Both the position numbers and the translations under genes were made by a program. A stretch of 64,000 nt of DNA from Flavobacteriaceae bacterium UBA4166 (GTDB taxonomy: Bacteria; Bacteroidota; Bacteroidia; Flavobacteriales; Flavobacteriaceae): assembly GCA_002379985.1 (NCBI GenBank), contig DFVG01000045.1:1250-65249 (forward strand), given 5' to 3'. The notes beneath the pieces are model-generated. The model saw only the letters and a list, made by a program, of their open reading frames with translations. It made no database searches and was not told the DNA's origin. How positions within the stretch are numbered: the stretch's first letter is position 1; each line of letters opens with the position of its first letter. Shown piece after piece: positions 26,536 through 35,732 of the stretch.

Positions 26536-27864
26536 ATGTCGCAACGCCGAATCTCGGGATTTTCTAAAAAAAGCCAACAAGAAAAAACAGCATGGCTCGT
26601 CACACAGTACCTAAGTGAGTTTCCGGAAGCCAAATCGTTATTTGACACCTACCGCCACCCTGATCTAAAACGGCAGCAACGTCATGACGATTTTATCGAG
26701 AACGCGCTTACCAATTACTATTTACCATATGCTGTTGCGCCTAATTTCAACATTAATGGTACCCTCTATGCGCTTCCCATGGCAATTGAGGAAAGCTCTG
26801 TTATCGCTGCGGCTAGTAATGCTGCTAAGTTTTGGTTAGACCGAGGCGGTTTTAAGGCTGAAGTTCTAGGAACTGAAAAGAACGGACAGGTTCATTTTAA
26901 TTACTTCGGAAAAAAATCGGTACTCACCTCATTTTTTGCTGAGATCAAGTCGGAACTTATCGCCAGCATCGCTGCGTTGGAAAAGAACATGAAATCACGA
27001 GGTGGCGGACTCATTGACATCAGCTGTATTGATAAAACCGAAGCACTCGAAGGGTACTATCAATTACATCTTCGGTTTGAAACGAAAGACGCTATGGGCG
27101 CTAATTTCATCAATAGTTGCTTAGAACAAGTAGCCACCACATTTGAAGCCAAAGCAGCTACCTACGCCCCTTTTATTTCTAATGACAGTTTTCCAGAAGT
27201 GGTAATGAGCATTTTGTCGAATTTCGTTCCGGAATGCCGCGTAAAAGCCTCAGTATCTTGTCCTCTCGAATCACTGACATTTGGGGATATGGATGGGCAA
27301 ATCTTTGCGGAAAAATTTGTGCGTGCCATCGCCATTGCGCATGCAGATCCGCGAAGAGCCGTTACCCATAACAAAGGAATCATGAACGGGATTGACGCCG
27401 TAGTGCTCGCCACCGGAAACGATTTTAGAGCAGTGGAAGCCGGAGTGCATGCCTATGCTTCTTGTGATGGTAAGTATCAAAGCTTGACCCATGCCCGTAT
27501 TGAGAACGATCAGTTTCATTTTTGGATGGAAATTCCCCTTGCGTTGGGAACAGTAGGCGGACTCACATCACTACATCCTCTAGCGAATCTATCTATGCAG
27601 ATTCTGCAACAACCCGATGCAGAAACGCTGATGCAAATCGTAGCGGTAGCCGGACTCGCCCAAAACTTTGCAGCCGTAAAATCCTTGGTAACCACCGGAA
27701 TTCAAAAGGGGCACATGAAAATGCATTTGATGAACATCTTATCACAGCTAGAAGCAAGCCCCGATGAAAAGAAAGAAACGATCACATATTTTGATGACAA
27801 AGTGATCTCGCATAGCGCGGTTACATCGTACGTGAAATCACTCCGAAAAAAGGCGTCCTCATGA
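26536..27864 (+). CDS. Hydroxymethylglutaryl-CoA reductase, class II (degradative type)
   Basis: A 442-residue class II HMG-CoA reductase. In Bacteroidota this form supplies mevalonate for isoprenoid synthesis rather than degrading it. Seen motifs: AIEESSVIAAASNAAKFW, which carries the catalytic Glu; GIMNGIDAVVLATGNDFRAVEAGVHAYA, containing the dinucleotide-contacting and catalytic Asp region; and LGTVGGLTSLHPLA. The C-terminal flap domain with catalytic His is compatible with HSAVTSYVKSLRK. The start is MSQRRI (26536) or MNIMSQ (26527); the longer frame is not supported. The next gene overlaps by four bases. Confidence 0.92.
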   Translation: MSQRRISGFSKKSQQEKTAWLVTQYLSEFPEAKSLFDTYRHPDLKRQQRHDDFIENALTNYYLPYAVAPNFNINGTLYALPMAIEESSVIAAASNAAKFWLDRGGFKAEVLGTEKNGQVHFNYFGKKSVLTSFFAEIKSELIASIAALEKNMKSRGGGLIDISCIDKTEALEGYYQLHLRFETKDAMGANFINSCLEQVATTFEAKAATYAPFISNDSFPEVVMSILSNFVPECRVKASVSCPLESLTFGDMDGQIFAEKFVRAIAIAHADPRRAVTHNKGIMNGIDAVVLATGNDFRAVEAGVHAYASCDGKYQSLTHARIENDQFHFWMEIPLALGTVGGLTSLHPLANLSMQILQQPDAETLMQIVAVAGLAQNFAAVKSLVTTGIQKGHMKMHLMNILSQLEASPDEKKETITYFDDKVISHSAVTSYVKSLRKKASS

Positions 27865-28784
27865 AAGCAATGACGTATCGTAGCAATGGGAAGCTGTTGC
27901 TTTCCGGGGAATACGCAGTGTTGGATGGTGCCAAAGCCCTAGCCATACCCACACGATACGGTCAAACACTTGAGGTAGTTCCCACCAAAGAATCTATTCT
28001 TCATTGGAAAAGCCTGCGCTCTGATGGAAGTATTTGGTTTGAAGAAACTTTTCAGCTTCCGTCCTTCACATTCAAGAAAAAATCTCCTGAACATACCACT
28101 ATTGCGACACAACTTGTAAGACTGTTGAGGATCGCTCAAGCGTTAAATCCTTCGTTTTTACAACAAGAAGGAGCCATGGTTACGACCGCATTAGGGTTTC
28201 CACAAACGTGGGGTTTGGGATCGTCTTCAACCTTGATCAACAACTTAGCGCAATGGGCCGAAATAAACCCATATACCCTACTTTGGAAAGGTTTTGGAGG
28301 AAGTGGCTATGATATTGCCGCTGCCGCTGCAAAAGGGCCAATAACCTATTCCGTAGAGAACCAAAAACCAAAGGTACAGAAGTCTCCCCTTCCATGGGAT
28401 TTTACGGAACACCTATATTTTGTACATTTAAATAAGAAACAAAATAGCAGAAATGCTATCGAAAAATATAGAAAGCAGCCTTCTTCCGAAGAGACTATCA
28501 AGAAGATCTCTCAACTGACGAACGAACTTACACGCTGTACGAAGTTCGCTGTGTTTGCAGCATTGTTACAAGAGCATGAAGCCATCATGGGGCAAGTATT
28601 GAACGAAGCACCCGTGCAATCTCGGCTTTTTTCTGACTTCTCAGGAACCGTGAAAAGTCTTGGGGCATGGGGAGGAGATTTCGTGTTCGTTGCCAGTGTG
28701 GATCCTCCACAAAATTATTTTCAATTAAAAGGCTATGATACCGTTATTCCTTTTTCAGAAATGATCTATAAAAAAACGCCCTAA
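27861..28784 (+). CDS. GYDIA-type GHMP kinase (mevalonate pathway)
   Basis: A 307-residue GHMP-fold small-molecule kinase. The N-terminus GKLLLSGEYAVLDGAKALAI matches mevalonate-kinase relatives, the phosphate-binding loop is LGFPQTWGLGSSSTLINNLA, and GFGGSGYDIAAAAAKGP carries the GYDIA signature that names this Bacteroidota family. With HMG-CoA reductase directly upstream (4-bp overlap), it is probably the mevalonate or phosphomevalonate kinase step; which of the two cannot be told. The last four codons and the stop are part of the terminator stem, an economical arrangement. Confidence 0.9.
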   Translation: MKAMTYRSNGKLLLSGEYAVLDGAKALAIPTRYGQTLEVVPTKESILHWKSLRSDGSIWFEETFQLPSFTFKKKSPEHTTIATQLVRLLRIAQALNPSFLQQEGAMVTTALGFPQTWGLGSSSTLINNLAQWAEINPYTLLWKGFGGSGYDIAAAAAKGPITYSVENQKPKVQKSPLPWDFTEHLYFVHLNKKQNSRNAIEKYRKQPSSEETIKKISQLTNELTRCTKFAVFAALLQEHEAIMGQVLNEAPVQSRLFSDFSGTVKSLGAWGGDFVFVASVDPPQNYFQLKGYDTVIPFSEMIYKKTP

Positions 28785-28799
28785 AATCAGGGCGTTTTT
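28771..28799 (+). terminator. Terminator overlapping the GHMP kinase stop codon
   Basis: An 11-bp stem (28772-28782 with 28789-28799) has core ACGCCCT/AGGGCGT, a 6-base loop, and A- and T-runs on the flanks. The 5' arm encodes the last residues of the kinase and part of its TAA. It may also serve the convergent ppiD gene, which ends 22 bp away. Confidence 0.93.
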
Positions 28800-28820
28800 C
28801 ATATGCTATAACGAGGCTGT

Positions 28821-30926
28821 TTAATAGAAAGTAGCTCGATTATCTTCGATATCTGCTTTTTTCTTCAGTGCCTGATAAACTTTATTGCTGATCTGCGGAG
28901 TTACTTTTGCTTTCGCCTGCTCCGCAAAAGATTGATAACTTTCAAGGTCTGGAGCTTTGTTTACGGCTAGCACACGCACTTTGTAAACACCTGTGTTTCC
29001 ATCGATCAATTCGGTGGTTTGTCCTGCTTCTGTACCAAAGGCAGCACCAACCACTTTAGGTTCGGTTCCGGCACCGGCAATGGTAGGCGCAGCCATCGTA
29101 ATTGCCGTTGCATTCTTTACCGTTACTCCTTGACTGGACGCAATTTCTTGTAGGGTTGTCCCGCTAATTTCATTACGGATCATTTCCGCTTTCTTCTTCT
29201 TTCGTAAGATCGGCGTCACCGTTGCAGAAGCCTCAGCAACACTCATCAATCCTTTCTCTGCATTTCTTCTCGTTAAACGAGCGATCACATACCCATCAAG
29301 AACATTAAAACGTTTTACATCACCCACACTGGTCGCTTCCTCGAACGCCCAATTGATAATCGTACGATTGTTTCCAACACCCGGAATATTACTATCCATT
29401 TTACCGATACGGTTTACAGGACGAACTTCTAGCTCTTGCGCTGCTGCCGCTTCAGCAAAATCACCTTCTTGCGCCGCCACCTCCAAGGAAGTAGCTTTGC
29501 TGAATACTTCATTGATGGTTTCTTCGGAAGGCTCTATATCTTTACTAACAGAAGCTACTTTAATAACGCGCTGAAGATTCTTTTGATCTTCAATTTTAAC
29601 TACGTGATACCCAAAATCAGTTTCTACCAAGCCAACATCACCCACCTTATTATCAAAAATAAAATCGTCGTAAGCAGGAACCATGGCCCCGGGACCGTAA
29701 TATCCTAATTCTCCGCCATTATCTTTATTAGAACCATCGTCTGAGAAATCAGCTGCCAGGTCTTCAAATTTAGAAGGTGCTTTTTTGATTTCAGCCAACA
29801 GGCTGTCTGCCAACTGCTCTGCAGCTTCCTTACTACGCGTTACATCTGAAGGCGCACGCATGCTTCCTTGATAACGAATAAGAATATGCTTTGAATTAAC
29901 GGAGTCATATTTTTGAGCCGCATCCATTACTCTGGACAAATTGTAGGTATAATCTACTTTGTAAGGCCCATAAACGTATCCCACCGGTTTGTCGAAAATA
30001 CTATCACGAATATTCTCAGGAATATCTTTTTTGAAGAACCATCGATCTACATAGGTTCCATCAGAATTTTCATTGACAAAAGCTTCTACGTCGTTCGTAT
30101 TCGCAAACCCCGGAATAGTATCTCCGTACTCCACACGAGCATCAATCAATGAACGAACGTTCTCACGAGCTACGTTGATGTCATCTTCGGAAGGATCTTC
30201 GAAAAACGCCACATACTCAATATCAACCATTGGCTCTACTTCATAAGCAGCGGGGTGTTCTTTGATGTAGTTTTCAATTTCTTTGTCGGAAATCGTTACG
30301 TCTTCATCTGCAATCTTCGTATAAGGAATCTGCACATACTCGATATTGATCTTATCGTTCTCAAAACGGTATTGCTTCTCACCATCCGCTTGAGTTGCCA
30401 CGATACCGCTTCTAACGAGATTCATATAAGAACTTTCTAAGATGCTTGCTCTGGTGTTTGTTTTGAAGTTTTCCCAGTTTGATTGCAATTGTGGATTGTT
30501 CTGAATACTTTGTTCGTATTCTACCACTTTCGCGAAGCTAAACTGCCCGGTTTCATCCAAAAAGGTTGGATTGCTGCCCAAGGTAGTTCGATAGGTATCA
30601 TCTAATTGTTCTTGCCCTACGCTAAGCCCTAGATTTTCATACTGTTCTTTTAATAATACTTTTCGCAATTCGCGCTCCCAAATCGTATTCATTGCTTGGT
30701 TTGGGTTTGCATTAGGTCCCAACGAGCGTTGGTACGCTTCAACTTGCTCCATGAACTGCTGACGCGGAATGTCTTCGCCGTTCACCGTAGCCACTGTTGT
30801 TTGCGACTTATTACTTGAAAACCCTCCGTTTCTAATCACATCAGCTAGTACGAAAGAGAAAAGTGCTAATGCAATAATGATGATAAGAAAAACGGAACGT
30901 TGTCTAATTTTGTTTAAAACTGCCAT
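28821..30926 (-). CDS. Periplasmic peptidyl-prolyl isomerase, PpiD/SurA-like
   Basis: A 701-residue inner-membrane-anchored folding factor. One N-terminal transmembrane helix (VFLIIIIALALFSFVLADVI, about 13-32) is followed by a SurA-type N-domain (TVNGEDIPRQQFMEQVEAYQ), a parvulin domain (about 340-450: KHILIRYQGS, then GGELGYYGPGAMVPAYDDFI and GLVETDFGYHVVKIED) and a long C-terminal region. It should assist outer-membrane protein folding at the inner membrane's periplasmic face. It is the last gene of the coaX-to-ppiD operon, 90 bp after the CNNM/CorC gene, and ends at the shared terminator. Confidence 0.93.
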   Translation of the reverse strand: MAVLNKIRQRSVFLIIIIALALFSFVLADVIRNGGFSSNKSQTTVATVNGEDIPRQQFMEQVEAYQRSLGPNANPNQAMNTIWERELRKVLLKEQYENLGLSVGQEQLDDTYRTTLGSNPTFLDETGQFSFAKVVEYEQSIQNNPQLQSNWENFKTNTRASILESSYMNLVRSGIVATQADGEKQYRFENDKINIEYVQIPYTKIADEDVTISDKEIENYIKEHPAAYEVEPMVDIEYVAFFEDPSEDDINVARENVRSLIDARVEYGDTIPGFANTNDVEAFVNENSDGTYVDRWFFKKDIPENIRDSIFDKPVGYVYGPYKVDYTYNLSRVMDAAQKYDSVNSKHILIRYQGSMRAPSDVTRSKEAAEQLADSLLAEIKKAPSKFEDLAADFSDDGSNKDNGGELGYYGPGAMVPAYDDFIFDNKVGDVGLVETDFGYHVVKIEDQKNLQRVIKVASVSKDIEPSEETINEVFSKATSLEVAAQEGDFAEAAAAQELEVRPVNRIGKMDSNIPGVGNNRTIINWAFEEATSVGDVKRFNVLDGYVIARLTRRNAEKGLMSVAEASATVTPILRKKKKAEMIRNEISGTTLQEIASSQGVTVKNATAITMAAPTIAGAGTEPKVVGAAFGTEAGQTTELIDGNTGVYKVRVLAVNKAPDLESYQSFAEQAKAKVTPQISNKVYQALKKKADIEDNRATFY

Positions 30927-31016
30927 CTGTCATTCAATTTAATAGGGGGCGAAAATACTATTTTCAAAGCAGTAATAAAAAAAAGTTGTAATAAAAAATA
31001 GGCGTTGAAGTGGGAA

Positions 31017-32270
31017 TCAATCTTCGGTAAGCACGCGAAGTTCCACCAACTCAATTTTTGTATTAGAAACTTCTAAGATCTTAAACTGAAAGGGAGCCAG
31101 CAGTACGGTTTCTCCCTGCTCAGGGATTCCTTCGGTTTCATTGACAATAAGACCTCCCAAGGTCTCATAATTTTCGCTTTCAGGCAGTTCGAGTTTGTAG
31201 GTTTCGTTCAGGTAATCTACTTCCAGACGAGCAGAAAACTGAAATTGATGGTCATTTAAGGCTACTTCGGTAAGCGCTACTTGATCGTGTTCGTCTTCAA
31301 TTTCACCAAACAACTCTTCAATGATATCTTCCACGGTCATGATTCCGGACGTTCCACCGTACTCATCCACCACCACAGCCATGCTCTTCCGCTTGCGGGA
31401 TAAAATATTCATCACATCTTTTGCCAACATGGTTTCCGGAACAAACACCACAGGCATCAGGATTTTTTTGAGGTTTGCCGGTTTCTTGAACAACTCAAAG
31501 GAGTGAACATAGCCTAAAATGGTATCAATATTATCTTCATACACCAAGATTTTTGACAAGCCGGTTTCCACGAAAAGCTTGATAAGTTCTTTTGGCGTTG
31601 TCGCTATATCGACCGCAACGACTTCCGTTCTTGGGATCATGACCTCCCTTGATTTAATTTCGGAAAAGTCTAACGCATTCTGAAAGATTTGAATCTCACT
31701 ATCCAATTCTTCCTGAATATCGGAAGTTTCAATTTGTTCATTGATATAGTTTCCTAATTCCAGTTTACTGAAACTCAATTGCACCGTATCTCCTTCGGTC
31801 TTAAAAAACACTTTTAACACCCGATCTGAGATCCAAATAACAAATTCAGAAACAATAGAAAAGAGCACGTAGAAAAGATAGGCCGGTACGGCAAAGACCT
31901 TAAACAAGCTGTTCGCATAGATCTGAAAAAATACCTTCGGCAGAAATTCAGCAGTGATTAAGATCACACCGGTCGAAATGAGCGTATGCACTAAAATTTC
32001 GGTAAACCCTTGTAAGGCGAGATAGCGGACCAACAGCTCGCCCATAAAAAGACCGTATACGACCAAAGCGATGTTATTCCCTACCAACATGGTAGCGATA
32101 AACTTTGAAGGACGGCGCGTAATTTTTCGAAGCACATTGGCGAGAAAGCCTGATTGCTTCTTTTCAATCTCTATATGAATTTTATTGCTGGAAACGTAAG
32201 CGATCTCCATTCCTGAAAAAAAGGCGGAGAGGAGCAGCGAACTAATAATGATGATAATGGTTGGATCCAA
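31017..32270 (-). CDS. CNNM/CorC family protein (hemolysin family, DUF21-CBS)
   Basis: A 417-residue membrane protein with an N-terminal CNNM/DUF21 domain (about 1-190, with FFSGMEIAYVSSNKIHIE and MLVGNNIALVVYG), a CBS pair (about 205-325, with VMIPRTEVVAVDI and VVDEYGGTSGIMTVEDIIEELFGEI) and the C-terminal CorC_HlyC domain (RLEVDYLNETYKLELPE). Relatives transport magnesium or other divalent ions; the hemolysin label is historical. GldE of gliding motility is a paralogue of the same architecture, but this operon position argues for the general member. It sits 59 bp after a small membrane gene. Confidence 0.9.
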   Translation of the reverse strand: MDPTIIIIISSLLLSAFFSGMEIAYVSSNKIHIEIEKKQSGFLANVLRKITRRPSKFIATMLVGNNIALVVYGLFMGELLVRYLALQGFTEILVHTLISTGVILITAEFLPKVFFQIYANSLFKVFAVPAYLFYVLFSIVSEFVIWISDRVLKVFFKTEGDTVQLSFSKLELGNYINEQIETSDIQEELDSEIQIFQNALDFSEIKSREVMIPRTEVVAVDIATTPKELIKLFVETGLSKILVYEDNIDTILGYVHSFELFKKPANLKKILMPVVFVPETMLAKDVMNILSRKRKSMAVVVDEYGGTSGIMTVEDIIEELFGEIEDEHDQVALTEVALNDHQFQFSARLEVDYLNETYKLELPESENYETLGGLIVNETEGIPEQGETVLLAPFQFKILEVSNTKIELVELRVLTED

Positions 32271-32329
32271 GCTAGTAGGTCACATCAATCTAATGAAACT
32301 CTAAGGTAGTATTTTTAAAGGAAAACGCC

Positions 32330-32527
32330 TTATTCTTGGTTTCGCTTTTCCAGATTTCTTCGGAAGCGACGTTTGAAGAAAAACATAAAAATGGCGACCA
32401 CGGCAAAGAAGGCGAACATGTACGCACGATTGCGATCGGTTTCCCAATTACTAACAACGAGATAGATAGAAAAGGCCGCCATGGCCAAGTAGGCATATTC
32501 AAAGATTCGGTAAATTTTATTCCCCAT
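32330..32527 (-). CDS. Small membrane protein (65 aa) downstream of lptC
   Basis: A 65-residue protein with two hydrophobic helices (YAYLAMAAFSIYLVVSNW and YMFAFFAVVAIFMFFF) joined by the charged loop ETDRNRA and ending in a basic tail (KRRFRRNLEKRNQE). The ATG at 32527 overlaps the lptC stop by 11 bases, implying coupling. I recognise no named domain. The start was chosen because the longer frame is only lptC read in another phase. It is probably an inner-membrane protein of the envelope operon. Confidence 0.8.
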   Translation of the reverse strand: MGNKIYRIFEYAYLAMAAFSIYLVVSNWETDRNRAYMFAFFAVVAIFMFFFKRRFRRNLEKRNQE

Positions 32528-33107
32528 TTTCTGGTGTATTTGGTGTTGCTGAAGTATTCTCAACGATTTGAATTCCTTGATTATCACGAGACAAGAAAAT
32601 ACTAAAATCTTCACTGGAATCAAAACGGGCGCCATCGTTGTACGACCCATCTTTAAAGGTGATTCGATACGGCTCATTGGTAAATAGCCACTGTTTTGCC
32701 TGATCCCAGTAGAGTTGCTGTGCCCGAAGCACATTTCCATCACTGGTGGTAAGCACAACACTATCCCGCAGGTCTACGATAGCTGATTCTTCAAAACGAA
32801 TGGCATATTTGGAGGTCACGGTACTCTTGTCCCCTTGTTCATTCCAGAAGAGCACTTCCACGCCTTCGGGAAATTCTTGATAGGGGAAGTCGAAATTAGA
32901 ATAATCCTCTAATACCGGTGCCATGAGATTGGTGATCAATTTACCCGAATCTGTGTATTTTAGATTCACTTCTTTCACAATATTGACAGGAAGATTGTCT
33001 TTTTCAGACAACTTTTGAATGTTCTGATAATTTCCCTCACAAGCAAAAAACGTGATGGCAATAAAAATTGCCACCACGCTTTGCCACGTATTATTGAGAG
33101 TGTTCAT
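32517..33107 (-). CDS. lptC: LPS export protein LptC
   Basis: A 196-residue periplasmic protein anchored by an N-terminal helix that is also lipoprotein-like (VVAIFIAITFFACEG). The beta-jellyroll LptC fold is indicated by NLKYTDSGKLITNLMAPVLE, VEVLFWNEQGDKSTVTSKYA, DSVVLTTSDGNVLRAQQLYW and the ending DGARFDSSEDFSIFLSRD. It passes lipopolysaccharide from the LptBFG pump to LptA. The start is MNTLNN at 33107, two bases after the TPR gene's stop; the upstream frame overlaps that gene. It supports lpxB in showing an LPS-bearing outer membrane. Confidence 0.9.
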   Translation of the reverse strand: MNTLNNTWQSVVAIFIAITFFACEGNYQNIQKLSEKDNLPVNIVKEVNLKYTDSGKLITNLMAPVLEDYSNFDFPYQEFPEGVEVLFWNEQGDKSTVTSKYAIRFEESAIVDLRDSVVLTTSDGNVLRAQQLYWDQAKQWLFTNEPYRITFKDGSYNDGARFDSSEDFSIFLSRDNQGIQIVENTSATPNTPENGE

Positions 33108-33109
33108 TC

Positions 33110-34468
33110 TTATAGGTTCGGTACGCGTACGCTTCCGCCAACCCAACAGCTAAAGCTCACTGTTTTTCCGGCCATTCCGGCGCTAAAGATATCGCTCTTG
33201 CTTGGTGCGAGTCCGCGATAGCTACTTGCCGTTTGGTTTGCTGTACCTGCAATGGAAGGATCTACACGCGCTGCTTTATCTGCCATTTGCGCTGCTAACC
33301 AATACATCGCTCTTTTTTCAAACACACCGCTACCACAGTTGTTTGCACTTTTCGCATACATATTAGCGATCTTCAAATAAGAGTTTCCATCATTTGGTTT
33401 GATCTCCAACAATTTGCGATAGTAAGTTCTTGCCTTTCCATACTGACCTTTATCTCTAAAGTTTTCAGCAATGCTTCGGTAGTAACGCACTTTTTGGTTT
33501 GGATCGCTTTCCAACTCTACGGCTTGGTTGTAATAATCTAATGCTTCTCCGGCCTTACCATCTCTTTCCGCTAAGCGACCTAAATAAAAGGCAGAGGATG
33601 CAGAAGGCTCTAATGAATGTAGTTGTTGCACCATTTGGTAGAACATCGGAGTTTCACAGTCTTTTGCGTTCAAACGGCCGGCTGCACTTTTCAACCAATT
33701 TACATCGCTCTTTTTCTCTTCGAACAATTTCTCGTACAATGGAATCAAGTTCTCACAATCTGCTAGGATCCCTAACTTCCCATTAACACTGCTTTTTACC
33801 TTACTATAGGCGCCAAGATTGGTTTCATAGGCATTTACAAGACGCTTTTCTTTAGCTGAAAGATCGGTACCGTTCTCTTGTTTGTCAATAAGTTGGGTTA
33901 ATTTTTCTGCCAACTGACCTTCTTCATCTTCGATCTTTTCGGTCACCTCGTCATACATATCAAAGACCTCTTGAATTTCCTTCTCTCCTGCATCGTATAA
34001 ATCAACGGCTAGTGAGAAGTACGTATAGATACTTTTCGGGCTCGTAAAATTATCGGGATCGGTCTTGTACGCCTTATCGAAGGCTTTAAACTGTTCCATT
34101 TTTGAGCCTAGGTTGTTATCATATTTTAATTGCGCGATCTTAGAAAGTACTTCTCCTTCTTTAGTTTTTGCAGGATAGTTCTCTAATCGCATTTCAAAGT
34201 TCTGCACATACGCAGGGATCTTTGAGTTATCTCCTTCATCAATAAAATGCTTGAACATCTTTTCTCCATATTGATAAATGGAAATGTGATATTTTGGACA
34301 TTCCTTGATTAGTTTTTCGTAATGAGGCAAGGCCGCATTGTAATTTTTTGTTTTCGCTGGTTCTGCAAACAGGGATAATGTTACTGCGCAGTCGTCCATT
34401 TGCGCTACCGCTTTACCCCCCAAACCTAGCAACATAATTGCTGCCAGAATAAAAACTCTCTTTTTCAT
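33110..34468 (-). CDS. Secreted tetratricopeptide-repeat protein
   Basis: A 452-residue exported protein: signal peptide RVFILAAIMLLGLGGKAVAQ, then helical sequence with clear TPR units in the C-terminal third (SSAFYLGRLAERDGKAGEAL, YRSIAENFRDKGQYGKARTY and SYLKIANMYAKSA). It lies between an outer-membrane barrel gene and lptC in a conserved flavobacterial operon, so a role in envelope assembly is likely; the partner is unknown. Start is MKKRVF (34468), 19 bp after the barrel gene's stop; the upstream in-frame ATG lies inside that gene. Confidence 0.87.
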   Translation of the reverse strand: MKKRVFILAAIMLLGLGGKAVAQMDDCAVTLSLFAEPAKTKNYNAALPHYEKLIKECPKYHISIYQYGEKMFKHFIDEGDNSKIPAYVQNFEMRLENYPAKTKEGEVLSKIAQLKYDNNLGSKMEQFKAFDKAYKTDPDNFTSPKSIYTYFSLAVDLYDAGEKEIQEVFDMYDEVTEKIEDEEGQLAEKLTQLIDKQENGTDLSAKEKRLVNAYETNLGAYSKVKSSVNGKLGILADCENLIPLYEKLFEEKKSDVNWLKSAAGRLNAKDCETPMFYQMVQQLHSLEPSASSAFYLGRLAERDGKAGEALDYYNQAVELESDPNQKVRYYRSIAENFRDKGQYGKARTYYRKLLEIKPNDGNSYLKIANMYAKSANNCGSGVFEKRAMYWLAAQMADKAARVDPSIAGTANQTASSYRGLAPSKSDIFSAGMAGKTVSFSCWVGGSVRVPNL

Positions 34469-34487
34469 GGTGTTGGTATTTATTGTG

Positions 34488-35732
34488 TTAATCATAATAT
34501 CTTTTTTGGAACCACCTGTCATTTAGCGACAGACTTATATAGGTATTAAAGAAATTCTCTTGAATTAGATTAAAATCGGTGGTTCCTCTTCTTCCGAACT
34601 CAAATCCTACATTCACATTTGAGAATAATCTTCCTACAGGTAATCCTACTCCAAAAGATATGCCAAACTCATTAATCTTAGTTCCATCAACGCTTATCCC
34701 AGTTTCTTCAAACCGAAATCCAGCTCGGTACACCATCCGTTTGAAATAACTGGTAAACGACTTATAATCGGGGATATAAAATCCTCCCAGTCGCACCTTG
34801 GTAGCATCTGTAAATGTCACATTGGTAATTTCAAAAGTACGATTATTAAAATTACTGGTCTTCTGATCGGTATATTCGGCTCCTACAAACCATTTCTTCG
34901 GTTTTCCTACCCCTACACCCAGAGTATATTGTGAGGGAAAGGTAAAATCTGTGTTTGGAACTTCCTCCATTTCCGAATCAATGGCAATCAATTCGTTACT
35001 TCCGGGGGACATCACAACGGTAGCTCGTTCTCTTACGTTATTACTTTTGAAATTAGTTTCAGGAGTATAAGTAGCCGAGGCCATTAATTCCAATTCCTCG
35101 GTGATCATACGGTGGTAGGCCAGACCAAAGTTAAAACTGAAGCCAAGAAGATCTGATTTATTAAACTCTCGTGATCCGAATTGCACATCGTCCAAGAAAG
35201 CCACTGCAGTGTTTTCAATATTTCCGAAGTTATAGTTGGCATCCACACCTGCGCTTAACTCAGGCGTAATTTGGTACGCTAATGTAAGAAATGCTTTGTT
35301 GAGTCCGCCGGTACCTTGATAGATCTCCGTACCATTGGCATCGTCTAATTGCACATCATAGCCTACCGAGGTAAAGGGAATAAGCCCAAAACTTGCCCCA
35401 AATTTCCCCATAGGAACTCCAATAGCGATATATCCTAAAGAGGTTGCGGTAGATTGTTCCGACTCTGAAGTGTTTTTAAGTCTTGTAACACGATGACTAC
35501 CTCCCACGGTATAATTCACCAATCCTAGTCGTGCCACCGATGCCGGGTTTTGAATGTTCAGGTGGATACTATCAGTAAACACACTGATACCTCCCATACT
35601 ACGGTTTTCTACCGTCCCCTTAAATTTCAACTCGCCAATACCGTAGAATGAATAGGGAGAGGAAGTCCCTTCTTGCGCAAACGTGATGCCCGAAATTAAT
35701 ACTATTAACGCTACAAAAAATCGTTTCAACAT
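34488..35732 (-). CDS. Outer-membrane beta-barrel protein (FadL/PorV-like)
   Basis: A 414-residue predicted outer-membrane protein. The signal peptide MLKRFFVALIVLISGITFAQ is followed by SPYSFYGIGELKFKGTVENRSMGGISV, the N-terminal plug-like sequence of FadL/PorV-fold barrels in Bacteroidota, and then alternating amphipathic strands to the end. The ATG at 35732 shares one base with the coaX stop (TGATG), so translation is coupled; the TTG one codon earlier is less likely. The cargo or function is unknown; family members carry hydrophobic compounds or act in secretion. Confidence 0.85.
   Translation of the reverse strand: MLKRFFVALIVLISGITFAQEGTSSPYSFYGIGELKFKGTVENRSMGGISVFTDSIHLNIQNPASVARLGLVNYTVGGSHRVTRLKNTSESEQSTATSLGYIAIGVPMGKFGASFGLIPFTSVGYDVQLDDANGTEIYQGTGGLNKAFLTLAYQITPELSAGVDANYNFGNIENTAVAFLDDVQFGSREFNKSDLLGFSFNFGLAYHRMITEELELMASATYTPETNFKSNNVRERATVVMSPGSNELIAIDSEMEEVPNTDFTFPSQYTLGVGVGKPKKWFVGAEYTDQKTSNFNNRTFEITNVTFTDATKVRLGGFYIPDYKSFTSYFKRMVYRAGFRFEETGISVDGTKINEFGISFGVGLPVGRLFSNVNVGFEFGRRGTTDFNLIQENFFNTYISLSLNDRWFQKRYYD

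Noticed and set aside
31017..32270. Assignment of the CNNM/CBS protein as gliding motility GldE
   Set aside because: Same architecture, but no gld genes are near and the position in the lptC-ppiD operon matches the general hemolysin-family member.
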